From Cymodocea nodosa (Eukaryota; Streptophyta; Magnoliopsida; Alismatales; Cymodoceaceae): a stretch of 64,000 nucleotides of DNA. Each line of letters opens with the position of its first letter. Positions within the stretch are counted from its first letter, which is position 1. The position numbers and the translations under genes are program-made. The notes under the pieces are model-generated. The model was not told the origin of the DNA and made no database searches. It saw only the letters and a list, made by a program, of their open reading frames with translations. The stretch covers positions 11,690,501 through 11,754,500 of the forward strand of contig CM072344.1 in NCBI GenBank assembly GCA_036874045.1, written 5' to 3'. This document shows positions 21,998-33,169 of the stretch, one piece after another.

Positions 21998-22782
21998 ATG
22001 AGTACATGGATTTGTTCTCCTAGCACTAAATGATTAGTAAGAACACCTACATAGGATTACTCAACACAGAGACATACTGAAATATTTTCTGAATTGGACT
22101 TTAACGAAATCCTTAGAGGTGTAGCTAACCTTTCTTTAAAAGAGAATGAAGATATGGCTGCTCTAGTAGAGAAACCATTAGGGGAGATTCTGTATCCTGA
22201 ATTAGTTGACAAACCTTCATGTATTCGATTGCCAAACTTTGAGGAAGATAGGATTGAATTGAAATCTAATTATATTAGTCAATTGCCACATTTTCATGGA
22301 TTAGAAAGAGAGGATGCCTATTATTTCCTTAGATTAACAAAGTTTGTCAAATGATGAAAATGCCAAACATGAGTATAGATGCTATTAAATTTAGATATAT
22401 CCCTTTTGCTTTAAAAGACACAGTTAAGAGATGGTTATATACTCTCTCACTTGATTCAATTTCTACATGGATTGAATTTTGCTTTGTTTTTCTGGAAAAA
22501 TATTATCCAACACATCAAACGATTAAAAAGAAAAAGGAAATATTAATGTGTAGCCAAAAACAAGGAGAATCATTTTGGAAATATTTTGAAAGATTTAAAG
22601 ATTTACTAACTCAATGCCCACATCATGCTATGAGTAAAGCACAATTAATAGGTATAATTCATGAAGGCATAGATGTTTCAACAAAATCTTTATTAGAATC
22701 TACTTGTCAAAATGGATTTTTAAAACTATGTAGTGAAGAAGCATGGGCATATTTAGAAAACTTTGCAAAAAGAACTACATAG
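21998..22782 (+). pseudogene. Gag capsid domain, 5' part of a capsid-F-box ORF
   Basis: From ATG 21998 (MSTWI...), the text matches the plant gypsy capsid (Retrotrans_gag type): LRYIPFALKDTVKRWLYTL, EFCFVFLEKYYPTHQTIK, then WKYFERFKDLLTQCPHH and SEEAWAYLENFAKRTT. This corresponds to the usual capsid through to the (Y)QW end, with TAG in place of the Gln at 22780-22782. A TGA (near 22031) and a TAG (near 22052) are CGA and CAG in the 4.9 kb copy. A 4-bp loss near 22333 shifts the frame. In all other Ty3/gypsy elements I know, capsid is at the 5' end upstream of protease. Here it lies after integrase and ORF3, and it is not followed by a zinc knuckle but by an F-box protein in the same frame. 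Confidence 0.85.
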
Positions 22783-22970
22783 TGGGAAAACTCAACTGAA
22801 GCTATTACAGAATCACAATAGATGGAATTGATGAAATTACCACTAGATGCACTAAGAGAAGTACTAAGTAACTTATCAGCTAAAGATCTATGCAGATTAT
22901 GTTGTGTATCAAAGGAAATCAAAGATTGTGTCAAAGAAAATTATTTTCATGGATTACAAGTTGCAAAAAT

Positions 22971-24757
22971 TGATAGGATCGATAAGCTCACTAGAGGGGG
23001 GTGAATGGTGAAAGTGTGTAGTTTTAAAATTCTTTTAATGTTGAATCAAATGATTCAACAGAAATGTAATGAGATGAAACTAATATAATGCAAATCAATA
23101 GAGATAAGAGACACACAACAAATTTTTAGGTGGTTCACCAATTTGGCTAGTCCACCCCCAAGATTCACTTGGGCTTCACTAAGTGTTTCAACACTTACAC
23201 ACTTGCTTTCAGGTCAAAGCAAGAACCAACTACACAGAAGTTTTTAGGTAAAAACTTTAGTAAACCAACCTCTAGAGTTTTCAGGTCGAAACTCAAACCA
23301 ACACAATATGTAGCTTTCAGGTTGAAGCCACGAACCAACAGCTTTAAACCTTCAATCAGAGTTTTGGCGCAAGAGCTTTTTCTGCAATAGATCTTCTGAA
23401 TATTATTCACTGTTTGCAGACTTGAGTATCAATGGAATTGGAGTGTAGCTCACTGTATATCTCTCTTGTATGTCCGTTGTCTATATTTTGAATATATACT
23501 TGATATGTACAACAATCATATTTTCCTCCAACGGATGTATTCTACTGTACTTGATTAGGATCAAGTCCCAATACGGCAAGTGACTGTTCAGAAAAATGTT
23601 TCAAGATATCTTACTGATTTTCCTGTTCTTTCGAATAGTTATCTATGCAACTCTCCGAAGAGTAACTATAACTCACCGAAAGATCACTTATCCTTTACTG
23701 CTAGGTAGGATTCTAGAATATTTAAATGTGAGCTGTCATCAAATCGGATACTTATAACTGTAACTCACTGAACAGTTATATACTTGACTCTGTCAACTTT
23801 ATGATTTAATTTAGCACGTGCATAAAAGGCTGACTTAAGTTTCGAAAGGTTATCCCTATAACTCACTGAAATTCTTTAGTATTTCGGATAGTTATTTTTC
23901 TAACTCTCCAAAAACTTATTTGAGCCACTGTGTGAAATTCTGCACGTGGGAAATTCAATGACTTAAGTTTCGGATGGTTAAACTATAACTCACCGAAACT
24001 CTTTTGAAATTTCGGATAGTAATCTTTCTAACTCTCCAAAAACCCATTTGAGCATCTGTCTGGATTTCTGCACGTGGGAAATTCATTGACTTAAGTTTCG
24101 GATAGTTAAATTGTAACTTACCGAAACTCTCTTTGAAATTTCGGATAGTTATCTAACTCTCTAATTTTCCCATTTAAACTTTCAACGGTCGGCTTCTCCA
24201 TTTTGCACGTGTGTAATAAAATGACTTAAGTTCCAGAAAGTTATGCTTGTAACTTACCGAAAAACTCGAATAGTTATCTAACTCTCCGAAAAGGAAACTC
24301 GGATAGTTATCTAACTCTCCGACAAGTCTTTTCTCCTTCCGTTCTGAATTTCTGCACGTGGTTTATTGAATGACTTAACTTTCGGATAGTTATACCTGTA
24401 ACTCTCCGAAAAGTCCTTTAAGCTTCCGGATAGTTATCTCCTTTACTATCCGATCATTTAATCCCTTTAACTATCTAATTAAATAACTCTCCGAAGGCTT
24501 TGTAAAATCGGATAGTTATTCTTCTAATTGTCCGGTAGCAGTGCTGCTGCTTTAAACTTGCTCTTTAGATACTTAGACCTATAACTGTCCAATTTTGCTG
24601 AATCTTCTTGATCTGTTCATCTGGAACCTTCTTGATCTTTTCATCTACATGGAAATTGTTCTAACAGCTTTCTAATCTAATGAGTAAGACATAACTGTGA
24701 AATACAATATGTTTCCTCACATAAGTTTTGCATTATCAAAATACTCGGGTTCTAACA
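22971..24757 (-). mobile_element. Solo LTR (Sirevirus-like, minus strand) with perfect 5-bp target duplication
   Basis: On the plus strand it begins TGATAGGATC and ends GGGTTCTAACA; on the minus strand that is TGTTAGAACCC ... GATCCTATCA. Length 1787 bp. AAAAT at 22966-22970 is repeated at 24758-24762. The minus-strand 3' end has ATTCACCCCCCTCTAGTG, typical of Sirevirus LTR ends. The block around 23130-23350 holds three loose TTTCAGGT(C/T) ... ACCAAC repeats. From 23630 to 24560 there are many CGGATAGTTA / TAACTCTCCG arms. The internal region is gone, as expected after recombination between two LTRs. Confidence 0.9.
23630..24560 (-). repeat. CGGATAGTTA / TAACTCTCCGAAA arm array in solo LTR
   Basis: About ten inverted pairs of the type TTTCGGATAGTTA - loop - TAACTCTCCGAAA, for example 24380-24412 (one mismatch). 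Each pair is near a TGACTTAAGT and often a GCACGTG(G/T). Spacing is roughly 90-130 bp. Confidence 0.75.
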
Positions 24758-25750
24758 AAAATGACTAAGATTAGAGATGGATTTTTATTGAAGTCATTTA
24801 ATCGTAGTTCAATCCACTATGAATATCTGAATATGGAAGAAACTATTGGAATTCCACCCAATACATTAGAAGGAATAGATCATATTATGAGGATGGGTGA
24901 AGGATTAATTATATACAGAATCAAACCAAGGTATGCAATTCTGTTACCCGACATTTTGGTTAAAAATCTTATCACAAGAGAAGAATGGAATATAGGAAGG
25001 CCTAATAGATTTGAAGTACCAACTGAAAATTGTGGGTTAGCTTTAATATTTTCTGATAAAAATTTGACCATTCCTGAAAAATTATATTATTGGAGACCAA
25101 CTAGAAATTGGGATGAAGATTTATGCTTAAGTGTATATAATTTTTGGAATAGAACTTGGACTGAAAATACTATGATATATCTAGGATAGAAAGCATTAAT
25201 TAACAACATGCATGTCATACTTGATGGATATATATATCTAGTCACAGATATATCAATTGCATTTAGATCTGATTTATACATAGTAAGCATAGACAGTTAT
25301 GATGATTTTATAGAAATATTACCTATACTAAGTGATATAGCTAAACCACCATCTTCAAAATATGATAAAATTTAATTAGAAATGTGGTATAATGAATATG
25401 ATGATCCTACTTTATGTTTGATAAGATGGTGGGATGAATTGAGGAAATTTCAAATATGGATTATGAAAGACCTAAATGAATGGAAGTGGGAAGAAGATTA
25501 TATTGAAATAGATGTAGAAATAGAAATAGCTACATTATCTTGGAACAGAAGAGGATCCCTTTCTACATTTCATTTCATTAATGGTAATACACTTATATTT
25601 AGCATTGATAACATACTACAAGTCTACAAACTAAAAAGGAAAATGGACTGCATTAAAACAGAATTAATAGCAAGAAGAATTATGTCTAAAAAGTTTGCAT
25701 GGACTAACACATTTATTCCATTTGTTACCACTTTTCAATCATGTTCTTAA

Positions 25751-27555
25751 ATTATAATTCTGTGTTTTTAATGTTGTGTGTATTTTGCATTTATTTTTAG
25801 AAAAAATTTTAGTTTTAGTTTTATTTTATAAGAAAAAAAAATATATATATCAATCTAGTTTGTTGGTATCTGTTTTGGGAAACCAACTGGCTTGCTTGTG
25901 AGCCACCAAAGGCATAGGAGCCTGGGTTCCACACAAGACAATGATTTAACAAGTTATGTTTTGTTATTTTGTTATATATTCTACTTTTATTTGTGAATGA
26001 AAAGTTTTTTAGAATAAAAAATTAAAAGATATTGAAGGAGATACAAAAGGATAAGGTATGTAATTGATTACTTATCTTGAATTTACATTTAAACTCAGTT
26101 CATGGAGTTATTCATTAACTCAACGAATTAAGTTCGTTGAGTTAGACACTAAGTCAGTGAAACAATATTCATACTTGCTACAATTACTGTATTTATCGTA
26201 AAATCTTTTACATTGAGGATAATGCAAAATGTAGGTATGGGGGGGAGGTAATTAAAGTAACAACCATGTAATTTTGTTAATTAGAGGAATTAGAATGGTA
26301 CTGCAAAAGTTCTGTGGAAATTGAAATTTTTTTTTTATGAATTTACTGTAACTATCTTATAATTGAAACTGGAAAATTTTTAAGAACTATAACTACTTGA
26401 ATGTTATATTTATAATGTTATATAAGATGTTATAGAATTTTACTATTCATATAAATCTAGATATAGTATCTGATGCTTTTGCTGAATTTTATGAGTTTAA
26501 CAGTTTCACGATTTTAAAAAGAAATTAGAATGCTTAATTGAGACTCAGTAAATTATCTTAAATCTTGGAAGAGCTGAAATGTTGATTTTTGGATTAAATG
26601 AAATACATATGATCAACGATACATTTAATTTGATTGATTAAACTTGTAGAATGATTTATGTGTAGATCTTATTAAACTACAGAAAAAGTATGAGCTTATT
26701 GATATGGATTCATATTTTCAGTAAATAATAGAAGCAGGACTATATGAGATTTGTGTTTTATTGCATCTGTATTAATGAAATATATATATATATTGTGAAA
26801 AAAAAAAAGAGAGAAAAAAGAAAACTTTGAGAGTTTATTGACTTGTTTGATCACGAGCCTTTTGTACTTGAGCAGATAGGTATGTAAGGATTGTTGACCT
26901 GAAAAAGGACTCTTTAAATTTGACAATTTAAGATCCTAATCAGATTTGGGATTGTTCACTAAAAGCTCGATACATGGGTACACTAGAAAGCTCTTGTATG
27001 ATTCAAGCTTGTCAAATTAACTTTTAAAGTACAAATATGCATATACTGTTCTAAAAAGATAAAAGTGTTTTGTGAAATACAGATATCTTTTGAATTGAGT
27101 ATACTTTTTGTTATCTAAAACTACTGAAGTATGAATCTAGAATAGACTTTTGAAGTTGTTTATCTGAGATACAATTCTTTATTCTACTTGTTTTAATCAT
27201 ATTGAATTGGATTGTGTTTTGATTCGTATGTAGTTAAAATTTATTCTAGAAATCATATTGGAAAATTCAGGATGACAGATGCTGAAAAGAAGAAAAAAAT
27301 GATAATATAATTAACACCTATGTGATGCTAATGTATTTTGTATGTAATTTACATATGTTTTAAATATATTTGCAGGTTGAAGAGGAGAAAACAAAGTTAA
27401 AACAGATTACTGAAAAATACAAACTATCTATAAAGTAATCTAATTTATTATTCTGAAGAAGAACAAAAGGAAGAATTAATTTTAGCACTTTAGAAAGTCC
27501 AACTAGTTAGATCTTAGTTTACGAAGGGACTAGTAAAATTTAAGTATGGGGGAAG
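25751..27555 (+). other. Gypsy 3' region (copy of 5539-7372)
   Basis: Collinear with 5539-7372 and without a convincing ORF. It holds the conserved block near 25855-25945, an inverted pair AACTCAACGAATTAAGTTCG near 26118-26137 with GTTGAGTTA following, ATTGAGGATAATGCAAAATG with GTATGGGGGGGAGG (about 26213-26250), an A-rich run near 26798-26820, and the purine tract AAGTATGGGGGAAG at 27542-27555 directly before the LTR. Confidence 0.7.
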
Positions 27556-29527
27556 TGTTTAGAATGAAAAAGTGCATAATATTAATGGTTAAATGATGGT
27601 TAATTGCATAATATTTAACTTATCATATGAGAATTAAGCCATTATGTTATAATTGCACTGTTATATGCTTTAATGAAAGAATCTGCATAATTTCAGGGAA
27701 TTAAGGTTAATTTAGTACATTTCTGAACTATCGGTGAATTGCAAGTTGTGAAATTCTTAAGTATCCAAATTTTCTGTTATTTCAAAGAGTTATATTGCAT
27801 GTACTAGACAGTTATGTTTTTAACGATAGCAGAATATTTTATTATTTCCTGGAGTACACATGTTGAAATCTTAATACATGACTTAAGTGGATTTTCGGTA
27901 AGTTATCTGTTAACTATCCGAAATGCATCTGGGCATCAAATAGTTTGGTTCGTAAGTGTCCGAATTATCTGAACTTGTCAAGTTAGAATTATGCACGTGT
28001 TAAATTTAAATGCTTTAGTATATCATGTGAGATGCACATGTTTAACTCGTTAAGTTAGCATAACTGTACGTGTTGAGTTACATGACTACATACTAAGGTA
28101 ACACGTTATGTTAGCAACTTATTTCTTTATTGCACGTGTTTTATAGTTAAATCAATGAAGTAAGTCCGTTGAGTTATCTGTAACTCCACGGACCATTTAT
28201 TTTCTAATATGTCACTGTAGCGGTTACAGAAATAGGACAATCGAAGGAAAACCACGATTGCATGTATCACGTAGGAATTCACTCGTGGAAGGAAGAAGAA
28301 ATCACCATCGTTGATATGAATGAAGGAAATCCAACCGATCACCTAAGCAGAAGCAGTTACTACAGAAGAAATATAAAAGAAGAGGAGAAAAAATGAAGAA
28401 AGTGTGGTTCGCTGTGTGTGTAGAGGTGGAGGACTACGATAACTACAGGCAGCATCGAAAGTTCACTGAAACATCCACACCATCACCAAAAATCACCATA
28501 ATCACCAACCATTGGAGGTCTTTGAGGATACTTTCCTAATGTCAGGTCAATTCTGAGCTAAACATGGTCCTTGACAGCCACTGTAAGGAGTGATTGCGTC
28601 ATGGGAAGGGAAGCCATTTTCATCAAGCACCAACTCATATCTTAAGAGATCGTAAAGCTTCTAGCCTTGGTTTCGGGTTGATGCCAGTATGTTGAAGAGA
28701 TCATCTTGCAATTCTGGACTCACAATTCTATAGGGAGAGGAGGTAGAATTGTAAGTGATTAAGTTTTCAATGGTGTAATCGCGTTACATGTAGTGACAGA
28801 AGTATTTACTATTAATAGAGATTTTTACATTTCACCTTTCGCCCATTTTCATGAACACATCAAAACAAAAATACCAAAAACAACAACTTATCTGTGTTTA
28901 TATTTAGTATTTAAGTGTTGTATTGTTTGTTTTGTATCGTGAGTAATGTTATCATTGTCAATATTGTGAATGTTTTATGTTGTTTGATTCAAAAAGATAG
29001 AAAAAAGTTTTATAGTTCACTAAAATTGATTCGTTCCAAATACTTAAAGATTTTAATGGTTACTGTTTGAAATATCTAAATGTTAGTGTTGCTTAATGAT
29101 AAATCTAATATTAACTAGTTTTAAAGAGCTTAATTGATGTTATTTACAATCTGTGGAACCACCCAATGGTTGGTCGAATTCCTCTATAAATAGTAGTATT
29201 AAACTAGAAAGATAGACTCGTGGAGTTAACTTAAGTCCACGAGGTTAGTCCGTTGAGTTAGCCATAACTTCACGAACTTGGTCTGTTGTGTTAATTGTAA
29301 TACAACGGAGTGCTTACTAAACACATAAATTCCATTATTAAAACCGGAATAGTACACAATTCTTACTCAATCTCTATGGGATCGACCTGTACTTGCACAC
29401 AAATACAATATACACTATGCACTTGCAGTTAAAATACAAATTGGAATTAATATCTAATTTGTGTGAAAGTTTGTTAGATTAGTTCTAAAAGTAATTATTG
29501 ATATAAGCCTAAAGACAAATTAAACCA
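27556..29527 (+). mobile_element. Athila-type gypsy LTR (copy B)
   Basis: Starts TGTTTAGAATGAAAAAGTGC after the purine tract; ends near AATTAAACCA, about 1970 bp. TATA-like CTATAAATAG at 29184-29193. Arm arrays at about 27895-28190 and 29220-29310. The 30 bases after it (29528-29560) match the leader after LTR copy A but lack the primer-site core, so this LTR too is followed by a piece of leader, cut off where Tork sequence starts. Confidence 0.8.
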
Positions 29528-29560
29528 GTTGTCTAATCTAACCTTTAACATCAATACAAT

Positions 29561-30585
29561 GTGATACAGACTATTGCTGCTACATAAAACTGTTTAATGA
29601 TTGCTTCATTATTCTATTGATTTATGTAGATGATATGTTAATTGCTTGTTCTAGTATGGAACAGATTAAGTAATTAAAAAGATAACTGTCAAAAGAATTT
29701 GACATGAAGGATATGGGAGAAGCCAAAAAAATCTTGGGTATAAGAATTATCCAAGATAGAGTGGTAGGCACCTTGAGATTAAATCAGAAGAAGTATCTAG
29801 AAAAGGTACTGAGGATATTTAATATCTCAAATGAGAGGAAAACTGAACTACCTCTTAGACCCCACTTCAAGTTGTCTAAAGATTAGTCAGCCAAGACTGA
29901 AGAAGAAAGGACAAAAATGTCCAGAATACCATATGCTTCAGTAGTGGGAAGTTTAATGTATACCATGATATGCACAAGACTTGATATATCTCATGTAATG
30001 GGAGTGGTCAGTAGATATATGGAAGATCCAAGAGCTGAGCATTGGTTTGCTGTACTGTGGATACTCAGATATCTCAAATATTCCCTAGATGTAGATCTAA
30101 ATTTCAAGAAAGGACCGGTTGAATTGATTGGCTACTATGATGTTGATTTGGGAAGAGAGTTGGATAAAAGTAGAAGTACTTCAAGGTATGTTTTCTACAT
30201 AGGAAGTACTGCAATTAGTTGGAGATCCAAGCTGCAAAGTATTGTTGCACTCTTGACCATAGAAGCTGAATATGTTGTAGTAGCAAAGGTAGCTAAAGAA
30301 AGAATCTAGCTAGAGAATGTACTAACCGAATTAGGGCACAAATAGGAAAGAAGCATTTTGTTCTATGACAATCAAAGTGCCATTTAAGGTGAAAATTCGA
30401 AGTTTCATTCAAGGTCCAAGCATATGAGAATGAGATTTCATTTCATAAGGGAAGAGATAGAGTAGAATAGGTTAGATCTATAGAAGATTGCAGGTGCTGA
30501 AAATGCTGTAGACATATTAACTAAAGTTTTGAATCTACAAAAATTAAGGCTCTGTATGGCCTTAATTGGTCTCCTAAATAATTGA
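29561..30585 (+). pseudogene. Tork/TNT1-type copia RT end and RNase H
   Basis: Begins in reverse transcriptase just before the active-site motif: ILLIYVDDMLIAC (YVDD), then KDMGEAKKILGIRI, then SRIPYASVVGSLMYTMICTR. The RNase H region follows (LIGYYDVDLGRELDKSRSTS, AVDILTKVLNL) and TGA at 30583-30585. Stops TAA (29671), TAG (29884, near 30307 and 30342) and TAA (near 30386) sit mostly at Gln or Trp positions. The first RNase H motif reads YYDVDLGR where YSDADWAG is usual, a further sign of decay. The gene continues into its own 3' LTR. Confidence 0.85.
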
Positions 30586-30702
30586 GAAGAAGAAGGAGAT
30601 GAAGAGTTGATGATTATTTGAGCTACTGTTGTAATAATCTATAAGCCAAGAGTAGAGATTGATTTTTTCTTCGATCATTGTGCCAAACTCTAAGTGGGAG
30701 AT

Positions 30703-31721
30703 TGTTAGGGCAAATAGTACAGATGTGGAGTATGCCACAAGATGTCTAGGTTCAGTCGGAAGCTTGTTAATAGTAAGTATTCAGTAGATTTATATTTTCG
30801 GTAGGCTATTATGCCTAAGTATCCGAAAATAAAGTTTTAGTCAAAGGCTTTGAGCTAACTATCCGAAAGTCAGAAGATTTCGTAGGATTACTAGCTATAA
30901 CCATCCAGAATGACTTAAAGGACACTTAAGTGGACATTCAGACAATTATGAAGCTAAGTATCTGAAAGTCAGACACTTAAGTAGATGTTCGGATAATTAA
31001 GAAGCCAAGTATCTATAAAGTAGTGACTTAAGTGGATCTTCGGATAGTTAGGCAGTAACTATCCAAAAATCATAAGTTTTCAGAAGGTTACAGCTACAAC
31101 CTTCCGAAATAACTAAAGAGACACTTAAGTGAGTTTTTGAATAGTTAAGATAGTAACTATCCGAAAGACATGTAGTTTTCGGAGAGTTAACGGTAGAACC
31201 TTTCGAAAGGACAAAGAGAGAAGTAAGTGGGTTTTTGGATAGTTAAGTCTATAACTATCCAAAATACCGAATCTCTTCGGACAGTTAGCCTGCTATAGTA
31301 CCGCCCGTTACAATAAATGAAGAAAGAAGAATTTCTTCGAATAGTTAACTCTATAACTATCCGAAGTGTTGCAGTTTTCAGAAAGTTAGGAAGATAAGGC
31401 TCCAAAATTGAGAGTCCTTTCTTTGAAGCATTATTTCTCTATTGTAATGGCTTGAATGTAATTAAAGGTTTATTAACCCTAAGTTGGGTAGTATATAAAC
31501 CTTTATGATGTTGTAAAACATTGCAGTTGATTGTACCGAAGCTCATAGTAGAACCCTCAACTCTTCGTGGACGTAAGCAGTTTGCTGAACCACGTAAATC
31601 CTTGTCTTTAGTGTTATTTCTTCCTCTTTCTCTTCACTTTCCAGTTTCGGTGAGTTAAGAGGTGAGTGTTTCTGAATCGTGCCATAGAAAGTTGACTAAA
31701 CGATCGGTTTTAATCGTAACA
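30703..31721 (+). mobile_element. Tork-type copia 3' LTR
   Basis: The purine tract AAGTGGGAGA (30692-30701) is followed by TGTTAGGGCAAATAG. The LTR ends ATCGTAACA at 31721, about 1019 bp. TATATAAAC at 31492-31500 is the likely TATA box, and CTGAACCACGTAAATCCTTG near 31593-31612 is typical of the R/U5 part in these copias. The upstream two thirds carry a dense array of CGGATAGTTA inverted repeats (30740-31395), including a perfect 13-bp pair at 31233-31245 and 31252-31264. It abuts Sirevirus gag sequence at 31722. Confidence 0.85.
30740..31395 (+). repeat. CGGATAGTTA inverted-repeat array in the Tork LTR
   Basis: At least eight arm pairs, with loops of 3-6 bases. Best pair: TTTTGGATAGTTA (31233-31245) - AGTCTA - TAACTATCCAAAA (31252-31264). 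Others: 31041-31064, 31137-31164 and about 31335-31366. Repeats of GACACTTAAGTG(G/A) lie between them, at a spacing of about 50-100 bp. Confidence 0.8.
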
Positions 31722-33169
31722 TATGCATAACCAAAATAAATTAACATCTGATAAAAATCATTTTGGTCTTGGCTATTCTACATCTAAAAATAAAAAGAAT
31801 ATCAATAAAAGCAATAATTCTATAAGTATGAAGCTAATGATAAATCAATAGTACTTACAACTAATAAGAATATAAATGATAATGTTAGTTTTTTTTAAAC
31901 AAAAAGAAGAAATATGCTTTTAATGAACTTGGTCCTCAAAGACATTGGGTACTAAGAAATAGTTCTTAATTTGTTTTGCAAGAGAAAACAACATCAAAAT
32001 GGATTTTAGATAGTGGAGCATCAAGTCACATGATCAGACAAAAAGGCCTACTAAAAAATTTTACATATACTAAGAAAGGAAGTGTAATATTTGGAAACAA
32101 AAGCAAGGATAAAATCATAGGTATGGGCAATGTTCAAATAACTCTTACTTGTGTTATTTCAAATGTACTGTATGTAGAAAACCTAAGATTTAATTTGCTA
32201 AGTGTTATAAAACTAATTGATAATGGATACTATGTATTGTTTCAAGATAATGTATGCAAAATTATTGATAAAATTACAGATGAATTTAAGTTTATTGCTA
32301 AAAGAAAATGTTCTATATGTATTTTATCTTTACCTTCTGGTGCAGTTAATTTAAATTCATGTTTGCTAGCTGAAACTAGTGATACATATCTTTGGCATAG
32401 AAGAATTGGGCATATAAATACGAAACTATTACATAAATTATCTAAACAAAATTTGGTGTGAGGTTTACCAAAAGTTAAATACTCAAAGGATTTCATGTGT
32501 GATGCATGTGAGTTAGGTAAACTACATAAAAACTCTTTTAAATTGAAAACTGATATTTCAAGCAAGAGAGTCTTAGAACTTATACATATGGATCTATTTG
32601 GACCAACAAGAATCATGAGTCTTGGTGGTAAATGGTATGTATTTGTTTTAGTAGATGACTTCTCTATATACAGTTGGGTATATTTTCTAGTAACTAAAAT
32701 AGAAGTTTTTGAAACGTTTAAAATGTATTGCAATCTTATTCAAAATGAACAAAGTGTCTTTATTTAAAAACATAGGAGTGTTCATGGTACTGAATTTGAA
32801 AATTATCAAATGGATAATTACTATATAGATCATGGCATTGATCATAGATATTGTTTTCCAAGAGCACCTTCTCAAAATGGTGTTGTTGAAAGAAAGAATC
32901 GATCACTTCAAGAAATAGCCAGAACTATGTTAAATGAACATAATTTACCTCAAAATCTTTGGGCTGAAGCAGTGAATACAACTTATTATATTATTAATAG
33001 AAGTCACTTAAGACCTCTTATTAATAAAACTCCTTTTGAGATTATGTATGATAGGGTTCCAAAAATTTCTTATGTGAAACCATTTGGTTGTAAGTGTTTT
33101 ATTCTTAACACTAAGGATAAAAGGGATAAATTTAAAGTCAAAGTCGATGAAGGAATTTTTGTAGGTTAC
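31722..33169 (+). pseudogene. Sirevirus gag tail, protease and integrase fragment
   Basis: Homologous to 55500-56950. It reads GPQRHWVLRNSS, then protease WILDSGASSHMIRQK (DSG catalytic site), then YLWHRRIGHINTKLL, CDACELGKLHKNSF and HMDLFGPTRIMSLGG (first Asp). SVHGTEFENYQ follows, where the second catalytic Asp (SDHG) has become Val. Then PSQNGVVERKNRSLQEIART with Glu. Stops: TAA near 31963, TGA near 32459, TAA near 32765. The frame is otherwise constant. The Tork LTR cuts the left side; the gypsy LTR cuts the right side inside EGIFVGY. Confidence 0.85.

Larger units (their letters stand above)
22783..25750 (+). pseudogene. F-box protein with F-box-associated-like C-terminus, in frame with Gag capsid; split by a solo LTR
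   Basis: Same frame as the capsid. After a short linker and a TAG near 22819, the text reads MKLPLDALREVLSNLSAKDL and CRLCCVSKEIKDC (about 22831-22930), a good F-box (Skp1-binding) motif. At 22971 a solo LTR interrupts. Taking out the LTR and one target copy gives back the same frame at 24763. The downstream part (24763-25750) resembles F-box-associated domains: CLSVYNFWNRTWTENT, YIYLVTDISIAF, DLYIVSIDSYDDF, ILQVYKLK. It ends FQSCS and TAA at 25748-25750. Two more stops (near 25189 and 25374) are TAG/TAA. F-box proteins select targets for SCF ubiquitin ligases. Which target this one had is unknown. It looks like a captured host gene now part of the element, since its tail is also in the 5.4 kb copy. 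Confidence 0.75.

Noticed and set aside
22831..25750. An ordinary host F-box gene interrupted by transposons
   Set aside because: It shares the frame with the capsid, its tail is in a second element copy at 5431-5538, and the flanking 3' region and LTR are the same in both. It behaves as part of the element.
11371..30585. Tork integrase (11371-12430) and Tork RT (29561-30585) as halves of one element split by nested insertions
   Set aside because: Plausible by order and strand, but the first part of RT is missing and the sequence between contains partial elements without matching target duplications. Not claimed.
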